NCBI RefSeq assembly: GCF_009811795.1
Contig: NZ_BLJE01000001.1
Location: 682,001-746,000, forward strand
Reading direction: 5' to 3'
DNA length: 64,000 nucleotides
Source: Litoreibacter roseus
Lineage (GTDB): Bacteria; Pseudomonadota; Alphaproteobacteria; Rhodobacterales; Rhodobacteraceae
The translations under genes and the position numbers were made by a program. The notes below the pieces were generated by a model. That model had not been told where the DNA came from, did no database searches, and saw nothing but the letters and a program-made list of their open reading frames with translations. Every line of letters begins with the position of its first letter. The first letter of the stretch is position 1. Shown piece after piece: positions 9,541 through 18,169 of this stretch.

Positions 9541-10331
9541 CACATATCTCCGTGTTGCTGGGAGTGCTGTTTTTTGCTGCGCCAGGCCAGAAAGAGGCCA
9601 ACGATATAAATCAGGTCGAACAGAACGAGCGTTGCCCAGATATACGTCAGAAGCGCCCAGGAACCGAAGACCATGCCGAGCAGGAAGAACTTTATGTTAC
9701 TGCGAGAGATGGTCACGTTCTTGATCGAGTATGTGGGCAGGCGACTGATCATCAGAAGCGCCACGCAGATCGTATGCAGAATGATCACTTCTGGCATCAG
9801 GATCGGGTTGTCCGACAGGGCGAATGACAAGAACATCGGGAACATCACCAAAAGCGCTCCGGCGGGGGCGGGGACACCAACGAAAAAAGTGTTCTGTCCA
9901 TCCTCGGAATCCGATTTATGGCCTACATTAAATCGGGCCAATCGGATCGCGCAGCTGACGGAGAAACTCAAAACGGCGATCCATCCGGGGCCGCTCATAT
10001 CCTGTAGCGCCCAGATGTAGATCATGAGCACAGGGGCCACGCCGAAGTTCACAAAATCGGCCAAGGAATCAAGCTCCGCGCCGAGTGTACTTTCGCTTTT
10101 GAGTAGACGCGCCAGTTTGCCGTCCAATGCATCCAGCACGCAGGCCACAAGGATCAATTTGACTGCTGTTTCGAAATTGCCCTGAACTGCGAACCGAATG
10201 GCCGTGAGGCCTGCGCAGATAGCCAAGATTGTCAGAAGGTTGGGTAACAGCTGAATAAGGGGCAGGTCAGCCCGCGCGCCTGAACCGCCCCGAGCCTTGG
10301 GATCGTCCGGATCGGGGGTGTCACCGCGCAT
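9540..10331 (-). CDS. pssA: CDP-diacylglycerol--serine O-phosphatidyltransferase
   Basis: Makes phosphatidylserine from CDP-diacylglycerol and serine in the inner membrane. The CDP-alcohol phosphatidyltransferase signature is complete: Asp67/Asp70-Gly71, Ala74-Arg75, Gly84, Asp88 and Asp92 within LDALDGKLAR...GAELDSLADF. Several membrane helices follow, and the protein has a charged N-terminal 24 residues. It begins 3 bp after the psd stop and overlaps pmtA by one base, so the three genes form one transcript. Confidence 0.95.
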   Translation of the reverse strand: MRGDTPDPDDPKARGGSGARADLPLIQLLPNLLTILAICAGLTAIRFAVQGNFETAVKLILVACVLDALDGKLARLLKSESTLGAELDSLADFVNFGVAPVLMIYIWALQDMSGPGWIAVLSFSVSCAIRLARFNVGHKSDSEDGQNTFFVGVPAPAGALLVMFPMFLSFALSDNPILMPEVIILHTICVALLMISRLPTYSIKNVTISRSNIKFFLLGMVFGSWALLTYIWATLVLFDLIYIVGLFLAWRSKKQHSQQHGDM

Positions 10332-10334
10332 CGG

Positions 10335-11027
10335 TCATTCCGTCTGACCGGTCCGGCGCGCCTCGTCCGAGGCAAGATCGGCCAAAACCGTTTCACCCGC
10401 GACCATCGTCTGTCCCACGCTAACATGCGGGGCGACGCCGTCGGGCAGATAGACGTCAAGACGGGAGCCGAAGCGGATCAGGCCAAACCGCTCGCCGGCG
10501 CGCAGCTGATTGCCTTTTTTGACGAAGCAGACAATGCGGCGCGCCACCAGGCCAGCGATTTGAACAACGACAATCTGTTGACCAGCTGCGGTCTCGATGC
10601 ACAGGCTGTTGCGTTCGTTGTCAGCGCTCGCCTTATCGAGCGATGCATTAACGAAGGTGCCCGGATGGTATGCGATCGCCGCGATCTTGCCCGCAATGGG
10701 CGCGCGGTTCACGTGGCAATTGAACACATTCATGAAAACGCTGACGCGTGTCAGCGGTGCGTCGGCCATACCCAGTTCCTTCGGTGGAACGGCGGGCTCT
10801 ATCAGGGAGACGATTCCATCCGCAGGACTGACGATTAGACCGTCGCGCTGCGGTGTCGTTCGCTTGGGGTCGCGAAAGAAGTAGTAACACCAGACGGTCA
10901 AACCAACACCGATCCAGCCGAGGATGGATGAGATCCAGAACAGACCTGCCGTGACCACTGCAAAGATGGCGACAAACTTGATCCCTTCCGGGTGCATCGG
11001 CTTCAGGAATGTCCCGAGCATTGTCAT
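10335..11027 (-). CDS. psd: phosphatidylserine decarboxylase proenzyme
   Basis: Pyruvoyl-dependent enzyme making phosphatidylethanolamine. The self-cleavage site is Gly-Ser in [13 protein letters not shown] near residue 188, the short bacterial form (about 230 residues). Catalytic Asp in SPADGIV and His in NCHVNR are visible. An N-terminal hydrophobic pair of segments anchors it to the membrane. ATG at 11027 was chosen; a TTG at 11033 and an ATG at 11021 are also possible. First gene of psd-pssA-pmtA. Confidence 0.95.
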   Translation of the reverse strand: MTMLGTFLKPMHPEGIKFVAIFAVVTAGLFWISSILGWIGVGLTVWCYYFFRDPKRTTPQRDGLIVSPADGIVSLIEPAVPPKELGMADAPLTRVSVFMNVFNCHVNRAPIAGKIAAIAYHPGTFVNASLDKASADNERNSLCIETAAGQQIVVVQIAGLVARRIVCFVKKGNQLRAGERFGLIRFGSRLDVYLPDGVAPHVSVGQTMVAGETVLADLASDEARRTGQTE

Positions 11028-11109
11028 GGTCAAAGCCGCTTTCTGTATAGGAGTGCGTCTTCGTATCGCGGAATGTTAAGGCGGTTCAAGCAGGTAGCTT
11101 AATCAATGC

Positions 11110-11850
11110 CTAGTAGGTCGCGCGACCGCCGGACAGATCGAAGACTGCACCCGTGGTGAAGGCATTTTCGGCGCATACGGCCCATGCGATCATGTTCGCA
11201 GCCTCCGCGACCTCCAAGAATCGTCCCCGTGGAATTTTCGAGAGCATGTACTCGATATGCGCCGCACTCATCTGATCGAAGATCGGGGTGCGTGCGGCAG
11301 CCGGTGTCACGCAGTTGATCGCGATGTCCTTGTCGGCGTTCTCTTTTCCGGCAGATTTGGTGAACCCGATGACGCCCGCCTTCGACGCAGAGTATGCGCA
11401 GGCGTTGGGATTGCCTTCCTTGCCCGCGATCGATGCGATGTTCAGGATACGTCCGTAGTTTCGGTCCCGCATACCGGGGATAACTGCTTTGTTGGTATTG
11501 TAAGTGCCTGTGAGGTTGACCGCGATGATCTGGTGCCAAGCTGCATCATCGTAGTCCTGTATTGGCATGTTCGGCCCTGCGATCCCCGCTGAATTCACCA
11601 GAATATCGACAGGCCCCAGGGCGCTTTCGGTCACAGCAAGGGCTTCTCTGACCGATGCCGCATCGCTGACATCACAAATCGTTGCAAAGCCGCCCAGCCT
11701 GTTCATTGCGTCTGTGTTTTGCTCGGCGTTCATATCCCACGACGCCACTTGCGCCCGCGCGCGCGCCAGCCGGTCTGCAACGGCCAATCCAATCCCCTGC
11801 GCGCCGCCGGTGATGACAGCTGTTTTTCCGGTAAAGTCCTGCTTGGTCAT
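11110..11850 (-). CDS. SDR-family oxidoreductase (FabG/sugar-dehydrogenase-like)
   Basis: A 246-residue classical short-chain dehydrogenase. Cofactor loop TGGAQGIG, NSAG motif, catalytic Ser in NIASIAG, YxxxK as YSASKAG, and the C-terminal FDLSGGRATY are all present. ATG at 11850 follows a good Shine-Dalgarno (GGGGAGGATTGGC); the 31-codon longer frame is rejected. The acidic residue after strand 2 (SWDMN) suggests NAD rather than NADP. Likely a 2-keto-3-deoxy-sugar-acid or 3-oxoacyl dehydrogenase, but the substrate is not determinable. Confidence 0.85.
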   Translation of the reverse strand: MTKQDFTGKTAVITGGAQGIGLAVADRLARARAQVASWDMNAEQNTDAMNRLGGFATICDVSDAASVREALAVTESALGPVDILVNSAGIAGPNMPIQDYDDAAWHQIIAVNLTGTYNTNKAVIPGMRDRNYGRILNIASIAGKEGNPNACAYSASKAGVIGFTKSAGKENADKDIAINCVTPAAARTPIFDQMSAAHIEYMLSKIPRGRFLEVAEAANMIAWAVCAENAFTTGAVFDLSGGRATY

Positions 11851-11943
11851 GCCAATCCTCCCCTTTGCTGACCGTGCAGTGATTGAGGCGAGGGGGCAAG
11901 CATCCGGTGCTGGTCCGGAACAGGCCAGCTCAGCCTCATGCAC

Positions 11944-12342
11944 TCATGACCGGGTCGGATGACCTTGGAACTGTTGTGCTGCGTCGCAAATTTCGTACCA
12001 GGAGGGTTTCTCAGCGACAAACTCATGAAACTGGTTTCGAACCTCGAACGCGTCATCAAGCGCGTTTGCCGAAATTGGAAAGGTGTCGTCATCCGATAGA
12101 ATTTCGCCCAGCGAGGTGCCGCAGATCTGGCAGAAGCACCGGCTGTATAGGTAAGGGGCCGCGGGTTGGAAGGTTGTAAGCTTTTCCTTGCCTTGGACCC
12201 ATTCCAGATCGCTCTTCTTGATGAACACGATTGCGCTTGCGCCGACTTTCCGGCAGCGAGAGCAATGACAGGTGCCCATCATCGACGGTTCAGCCAACAC
12301 TCTAAATTTCACCGCTCCACAGCAACAACTCCCTTGAATCAT
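11944..12342 (-). CDS. GFA-family zinc protein
   Basis: A 132-residue member of the glutathione-dependent formaldehyde-activating (GFA) fold. The zinc/thiol cysteines are seen as GSCCCGAVKF, CHCSRCRK and RCFCQICGTSLGE. Proteins of this family are often annotated as formaldehyde-activating enzymes, but most members have no proven activity, so only the fold is called. It lies 93 bp upstream of the SDR gene on the same strand and could be co-transcribed. Confidence 0.85.
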   Translation of the reverse strand: MIQGSCCCGAVKFRVLAEPSMMGTCHCSRCRKVGASAIVFIKKSDLEWVQGKEKLTTFQPAAPYLYSRCFCQICGTSLGEILSDDDTFPISANALDDAFEVRNQFHEFVAEKPSWYEICDAAQQFQGHPTRS

Positions 12343-12586
12343 GTGTCAAACCCTCCTCTGATAATGCTTCGAAGCACTAGAACAATAAGTGAACATTTGG
12401 GGCGACACAACACGTTCGATCTCCCATCCAGCCAATGGCGATCTCTTCGTTGAGGGAGATCAATGTCTATTTCTGCGGTCGGACTAGGCTTGGTGGCAGC
12501 CGCAGTCTGATCAGAACGGACGGTGGCATCTGGGTCCTGAGGGCTCCGCTTGGACCCGTGAACCCCCTTAACGGCGGAGACCGCGC

Positions 12587-12922
12587 ATGAAACTGAACAA
12601 ACTGTCGGATATTTTCAGCACGACGGGACAGATCTCCAGCAGCGATTTTCCCGTGATCCGCGCTTTGGGATTTCGGTCGGTCATCTGCAACCGCCCGGAT
12701 GGGGAAGATATCGCCCAGCAACTATTTAAAGAGATTGAGCCGTTCGCCGCCAACGCCGGATTGGAGATCGCGTATGTTCCGATCTCTCGAACCGGTGCCG
12801 ATGATGACACACTGCGTCGCTTTCAGGCTGCGTTTGACCGGCTGCCAAAACCCGTGCTCGCGTTTTCCGGGACGGGATCGCGATGTCAGGACATTTACAA
12901 AAAAATCGCAGCTGGGACGTAG
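12587..12922 (+). CDS. DUF442/TIGR01244 phosphatase-like protein lacking the catalytic cysteine
   Basis: A 111-residue protein of the DUF442 (Blh-like, TIGR01244) group: GQISSSDFPVIRALGFRSVICNRPDGE is the usual N-terminal half, and PVLAFSGTGSR is where the phosphatase/rhodanese loop (YCxxGTR) should be. The nucleophilic cysteine is replaced by Ser94 and the loop is rewritten, so classical phosphatase or sulfur-transfer chemistry looks impossible. A paralogue at 25442-25870 keeps the cysteine. The gene stands alone, divergent from the GFA gene with a 244-bp gap. Confidence 0.8.
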   Translation: MKLNKLSDIFSTTGQISSSDFPVIRALGFRSVICNRPDGEDIAQQLFKEIEPFAANAGLEIAYVPISRTGADDDTLRRFQAAFDRLPKPVLAFSGTGSRCQDIYKKIAAGT

Positions 12923-12979
12923 CGCACCCAGGACCTGGCTGACCTTCCGGCCATCAAGCCCCGGATTTATTCACGGTGT

Positions 12980-14203
<1,224 letters not shown>

Positions 14204-14295
14204 TTAAGCCGTGCAAAGATGTCTTATTTGTTGGACGTCAGGCGCACAAGGCCGGTTGGGCCGCAAACACTTGGAAACGATCAGAAGGTTTCAGC

Positions 14296-14691
14296 ATGGA
14301 AGATTTTCAAGACGGATCGTATTTTGGCAATGAAGCGGCAACGTTCGGTGACAGGGTGGTCGCTGCGCGCGAGGCCGTGGGATTGGGCCAGCAGGATCTC
14401 GCTAAGAAGCTGGGTGTGAAACTCAAGACGGTCCGGGGCTGGGAAGATGATCTGTCAGAGCCGCGCGCCAACAAGCTGCAGATGATGGCGGGGCTGATGA
14501 ATGTCTCGATTGTCTGGCTTTTGACGGGGGAGGGGGACGGCCTGCCCGATCCTGAAGCCGAAGCGAATATGCCCGCCGATGTGAAAGAGCTTCTTTTGGA
14601 ATTACGCCGCACGCGGGCCGAATTTGCACGGATGACAGATCATTTAGGTGGTTTGGAAAAACGCCTGAGCAAACTTCTGGCGACCGCATAA
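14296..14691 (+). CDS. XRE-family helix-turn-helix regulator
   Basis: A 131-residue DNA-binding protein. The HTH (residues about 17-70) reads FGDRVVAAREAVGLGQQDLAKKLGV followed by TVRGWEDD and the second helix pair ending WLLTGEG, the usual XRE layout. The C-terminal 50 residues form a Leu/Arg-rich helix probably for dimerisation. ATG at 14296 follows AGAAGG; the longer frame from 14161 overlaps the aatA promoter and is rejected. It overlaps sdhE by one base (TAATG), so it is co-translated with an SDH assembly factor. Confidence 0.88.
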   Translation: MEDFQDGSYFGNEAATFGDRVVAAREAVGLGQQDLAKKLGVKLKTVRGWEDDLSEPRANKLQMMAGLMNVSIVWLLTGEGDGLPDPEAEANMPADVKELLLELRRTRAEFARMTDHLGGLEKRLSKLLATA

Positions 14692-14951
14692 TGGGCGAGA
14701 CGCGCGAAATTCGCCTTAAGCGCCTGCGCCTACGATCTTGGCGACGCGGGATCAAGGAGATGGATCTGATCCTTGGTGGGTTCGCGAATGCAGGGCTGTC
14801 GGGATTGACCGACGCGGAACTCGAACTTTACGATCAGATGCTCGAAGAAAATGACCACGATTTATATCAATGGGCCTCAGGTCAGTCCGCGACACCCGCC
14901 GCCTACGATGATTTGATGCGTCGGATCGTGCGCGAAACAACGGCAATTTGA
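14691..14951 (+). CDS. sdhE: FAD assembly factor SdhE (succinate dehydrogenase assembly)
   Basis: An 86-residue SdhE/YgfY/SDH5 protein that promotes covalent flavinylation of succinate dehydrogenase. The defining RGxxE motif is present as RRGIKEMDLILGGFA, followed by the acidic ELELYDQMLEENDHDLYQWASG segment. It is co-translated with the XRE gene upstream; no sdh genes are in the window. Confidence 0.93.
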   Translation: MGETREIRLKRLRLRSWRRGIKEMDLILGGFANAGLSGLTDAELELYDQMLEENDHDLYQWASGQSATPAAYDDLMRRIVRETTAI

Positions 14952-15043
14952 AAAAAACAACAGAAGCACACCCAACTTAACTCAATATTTGGGAATCTGG
15001 TGCCAATGTCCCGCCAAGAGCAGTGAATGGCGGAGAACACTTC

Positions 15044-15541
15044 ATGAGTAAATACGAACGGATGGCCAACCCGTCAGCACGGGATTTTATGTCTGGTTAT
15101 CTGGAGAGTTTGGCGTTGGTCGAACGGCTCCACCGCCTTTTGTTGGATGTAATCAAGGATGAGTTCGAAAGACTTGGTGTCCTTGATATCAACGCCGTTC
15201 AAGCGCTGCTCCTGTTCAATATCGGTGACAACGAAGTCACCGCGGGTGAGTTGAAGTCGCGTGGCTATTATCAGGGTTCCAACGTTTCTTATAATCTCAA
15301 GAAGCTGGTTGAGATGGGATATATGCATCATCAGCGGTGTGAGATTGACCGGCGATCGGTGCGGGTTCGCCTGACCGAAAAGGGCCGTGAAATCCGCGAT
15401 CAGGTGTCCGATCTGTTCTCGCGTCATGCGGGCGGCCTTGAGGAAAAGGGTGTCATCGGGATGAACGGCATTGACGAGATCAACGCAGCACTCCGCCGGA
15501 TGGAACGCTATTGGGCCGACCAGATCCGCTATATCTACTGA
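15044..15541 (+). CDS. ldtR: MarR/LdtR-type winged-helix regulator
   Basis: A 165-residue MarR-family protein. The dimer helix (SGYLESLALVERLHRLLLDVIKDE) and the winged helix with TAGELKSRGYYQGSNVSYNLKKL, then DRRSVRVRLTEKGREI, match LdtR of alphaproteobacteria, which controls L,D-transpeptidase and stress genes. ATG at 15044 was chosen, preceded by GGAGAAC; the in-frame ATG at 15023 is weaker. The ccmD gene converges on it. The exact target is inferred from family only. Confidence 0.85.
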   Translation: MSKYERMANPSARDFMSGYLESLALVERLHRLLLDVIKDEFERLGVLDINAVQALLLFNIGDNEVTAGELKSRGYYQGSNVSYNLKKLVEMGYMHHQRCEIDRRSVRVRLTEKGREIRDQVSDLFSRHAGGLEEKGVIGMNGIDEINAALRRMERYWADQIRYIY

Positions 15542-15613
15542 TCTAATTCCCATCGGATATCGCTGGTGATCTGAGATTGACGAGTTTTCGAGCAGACTGT
15601 CTGTAAAGGCAGG

Positions 15614-15871
15614 TTACTGGGGGGCGACCGCATCGTTGGCAGAACCTGCCGCAGCGGTCGTCTTCTTTTTTGCAGCGGTTTCGTGTTCGGCGGTCTTGTT
15701 GCCGGCCTGTGTTCTGGCATAGGCGGTCTCGGCATCTGCCAATTGCCGTTGGACCAAACGCGCGCGCCAGAGGGACAGCGCGACAAGGATCACGACCAAA
15801 GCAATCGAGGCTGCATAGGAACTGAGAACAGTCCCGGCATACTTCCCCAGATCCGGCATGAGGCTAGACAT
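15614..15871 (-). CDS. ccmD: haem exporter subunit CcmD with long Ala/Lys tail
   Basis: Small membrane protein that keeps the CcmABC-CcmE haem export complex together. Residues 5-45 (PDLGKYAGTVLSSY, one membrane helix, then LWRARLVQRQLADAE) are the usual CcmD. It then carries an extra tail of about 40 residues rich in Ala, Thr and Lys, making 85 residues against a usual 45-60. It is 30 bp downstream of ccmC. An alternative start at 15859 removes four residues. Confidence 0.85.
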   Translation of the reverse strand: MSSLMPDLGKYAGTVLSSYAASIALVVILVALSLWRARLVQRQLADAETAYARTQAGNKTAEHETAAKKKTTAAAGSANDAVAPQ

Positions 15872-15901
15872 CTCTGGGCGGCCTTAAATCTGAGATAAAT
15901 G

Positions 15902-16630
15902 TCATGCGGTTTGCTCCCGACGTAACAGTGCCTTCAGACGCCGGGCCCTTATCTCTGTCCGCGTGCGCAACAGCACAAGTGCGAGAAACAACAGGACAAA
16001 GCCCGCGATGCTGACAAGCAGGGGGTGATAGAAAACGTCCGCCACATTCTTTTCCTTGTCCAAAGACAGGGACGCGCCCTGATGCAGACCTTGGTTCCAG
16101 AAGTTCACAGCATAGCGGCTGAGCAACGCAAAAACCGACCCAACAAGACAGAGGACAGAGGTCAGATCGGCTGCTGTATCCGGATCTTCGATCGCCTCCC
16201 ATAAGGCCATGTAGCCGAGATAAAACAGAAAAAGGATCAGAAACGATGTCAGACGCGGATCCCATGCCCAATAGGTGCCCCAGAGCGGCTCCCCCCAAAT
16301 AGCCCCTGTTGCCAGAGCTATTAGTGTCATCGTCACGCCAACGGGCGCTGCCGCCTTGGCCGCAAGGGCCGAGACATGGTGACGTCGAACAAGCCAGACC
16401 AGCGAGGCAACCAGCATCATCAGCCACGCGTTGATGGCCATCAGCGCTGACGGGACGTGCAGATAGATGATTTTAACGGTTGAGCCCTGACGGAAATCAT
16501 CCGGCGTGAAGAAAAAGCCCCAGACCAATCCGACACACAGGCAGACCACTGCAGACACAGTGACATACGGAAGAAGCCAGCCCGACGTCTCCATGAATTT
16601 CTTGGGATTTGCGTATTTCCAAATCGACAT
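15902..16630 (-). CDS. ccmC: haem transporter / haem-handling protein CcmC
   Basis: Six-helix inner-membrane protein that presents haem to the chaperone CcmE during cytochrome c maturation. The tryptophan-rich WWD motif is seen as WGTYWAWDPRLTS (residues 118-129), flanked by the haem-ligand histidines His58 (YLHVPSA) and His183 (GLHQGASL). Length 242 is normal. It follows ccmB with an 85-bp gap and precedes ccmD. Confidence 0.96.
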   Translation of the reverse strand: MSIWKYANPKKFMETSGWLLPYVTVSAVVCLCVGLVWGFFFTPDDFRQGSTVKIIYLHVPSALMAINAWLMMLVASLVWLVRRHHVSALAAKAAAPVGVTMTLIALATGAIWGEPLWGTYWAWDPRLTSFLILFLFYLGYMALWEAIEDPDTAADLTSVLCLVGSVFALLSRYAVNFWNQGLHQGASLSLDKEKNVADVFYHPLLVSIAGFVLLFLALVLLRTRTEIRARRLKALLRREQTA

Positions 16631-16715
16631 GGCGAAAACCTAAGGGACCGCTACGCCGGGGGCAATGGGCTCAGACGTAAGACCACGGTCTTTTGTTCGC
16701 GACACCTTCTTCCGC

Positions 16716-17372
16716 CTAGCGCAGGTTGATGCGGACAGCCGCCGCCGTTGCAAAAGGCAGGATCGCCAGAGCGCCTGCGGTGATGCCGCCCAGAAACAAA
16801 AGCGGCGTTGCCGTTGCCAAACCGTCCGCCCCCCTGCGCACCACTTCTGCCCCGAAGATTAGGGTTGGGATATACAACGGCAGGACGAGAATGGACAACA
16901 GCAACCCGCCGCGTTTCAGGCCGACGGTCAACGCAGCGCCGAAGGCCCCGATCAGCGACAACGCAGGTGTCCCGATTGCCAGTGTCAGAACCAGCCAGAA
17001 AACTGCGCTGGTGGGCAGGCTCAGGAGCAATCCCAAAATCGGCGCCGCGAGTGTCAGCGGCAGCCCGGTCGTCAGCCAATGGGCGGCGGCTTTTGCCAAA
17101 GCCAGCGTTTCGAGCGGCAAGGGTGAAGTTGCCAAAAGATCCAGAGATCCGTCTTCGAAATCGAGCTGAAAAATCCGATCCAAAGACAAAAGACACGACA
17201 ACAGGGCGCCCACCCAGAGGATGCCGGGCGCGATGCGGCTGAGCAGCTCTGACTGCGGGCCAACGCCAAATGGCACAAGAACCACGATGATCAGGAAAAA
17301 TGCCAGCCCCAGACCGAAACCGCCGCCACCTTTAACAGCAAGGGCCAGATCACGCTGGAGAACTGGAATCAC
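16716..17372 (-). CDS. ccmB: haem ABC exporter permease CcmB
   Basis: A 218-residue six-helix protein, partner of CcmA in the ABC step that releases holo-CcmE. The N-terminus ([13 protein letters not shown]) and the [17 protein letters not shown] segment are CcmB signatures. It starts at GTG 17372, overlapping the ccmA stop as GTGA, so ccmA and ccmB are translationally coupled. Confidence 0.93.
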   Translation of the reverse strand: MIPVLQRDLALAVKGGGGFGLGLAFFLIIVVLVPFGVGPQSELLSRIAPGILWVGALLSCLLSLDRIFQLDFEDGSLDLLATSPLPLETLALAKAAAHWLTTGLPLTLAAPILGLLLSLPTSAVFWLVLTLAIGTPALSLIGAFGAALTVGLKRGGLLLSILVLPLYIPTLIFGAEVVRRGADGLATATPLLFLGGITAGALAILPFATAAAVRINLR

Positions 17373-17995
17373 GACAGTGCCTCATCAAGAAACGGATCAT
17401 GCTCCGTGCCATCCGCAGAGGCGGTGAACTGGCTGATGTCCAAGACGCGGGCCGTGTCGAGACCAAGATCGATATGGGTTGCGATCAGCGCCACACCACC
17501 GCCCGCCATATGCGCGCGCACCGCATCCGCAAACCGGCCGACGTTCTGCGCATCTAGGGACACCGTCGGTTCATCAAGACACCAGATCGGGCGGTTCGTC
17601 AAAGTAAGCCGGGCCAATGCCAGACGGCGTTTCTGACCAGCAGACAGGTACTGGGCAGGGCGGTCCACAAGATCGTGCAAACGAAACGCGTCCGCTGCCG
17701 GTGCGATGTCACCACTGCCGTAAACTCGCGCCCAGAACCGGAGATTTTCGCCCGCGGTCAATTGCGCCTTCAGCCCATCCGCGTGCGCGGCATAGGCTAC
17801 ATCATCTGTATCATGTGTCAGGGTGCCACCCGCGGGTGGTGTTAGACCTGCAAGGCAACGCAGCAGGGTGGTCTTTCCGGCCCCGTTTGGACCTCGGAGA
17901 ATCAGGGCTTGGCCGTCTGGAACATCGAAATCCACGCCCTCCAGGATGCGCGTGCTCCCACGCTCACAGGCAAGATTTGAAACAGAAATCCCCAT
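17369..17995 (-). CDS. ccmA: haem ABC exporter ATP-binding protein CcmA
   Basis: A 208-residue ATPase for cytochrome c biogenesis. Walker [11 protein letters not shown]-loop-region, signature [14 protein letters not shown] and Walker B IWCLDEP are present. First gene of ccmABCD on the minus strand; the 174-bp region upstream is shared with acnA. ccmE, F, G and H are not in this window. Confidence 0.95.
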   Translation of the reverse strand: MGISVSNLACERGSTRILEGVDFDVPDGQALILRGPNGAGKTTLLRCLAGLTPPAGGTLTHDTDDVAYAAHADGLKAQLTAGENLRFWARVYGSGDIAPAADAFRLHDLVDRPAQYLSAGQKRRLALARLTLTNRPIWCLDEPTVSLDAQNVGRFADAVRAHMAGGGVALIATHIDLGLDTARVLDISQFTASADGTEHDPFLDEALS

Positions 17996-18051
17996 TTGAC
18001 CCGCTTACCGCAAAGCACCTGAGCCGAAAAGGCGCAGTTATGACAAAATCA

Positions 18052-18067
18052 GTATGCAATTGCATAC
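18052..18067. promoter_or_regulatory. perfect 16-bp palindrome between ccmA and acnA (candidate operator)
   Basis: GTATGCAATTGCATAC is a perfect inverted repeat with no spacer, 102 bp upstream of the acnA ATG and 57 bp upstream of ccmA. The flanks continue AT-rich (AAATCA on one side, AATTATTG on the other). Its form, with TATGCAA half-sites, resembles operators of GntR/FadR- or IclR-type regulators, but the regulator is not identified. It could control acnA, ccmA or both. Confidence 0.5.
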
Positions 18068-18169
18068 AATTATTGTCGCAGAAGGCGTTTCGGCCCTTGA
18101 TCGGCCATGAACTATGGGGCATGACGCCTGCAATAGCCGAGATTCATATCCTGTATTTGGAGGGCCCTC

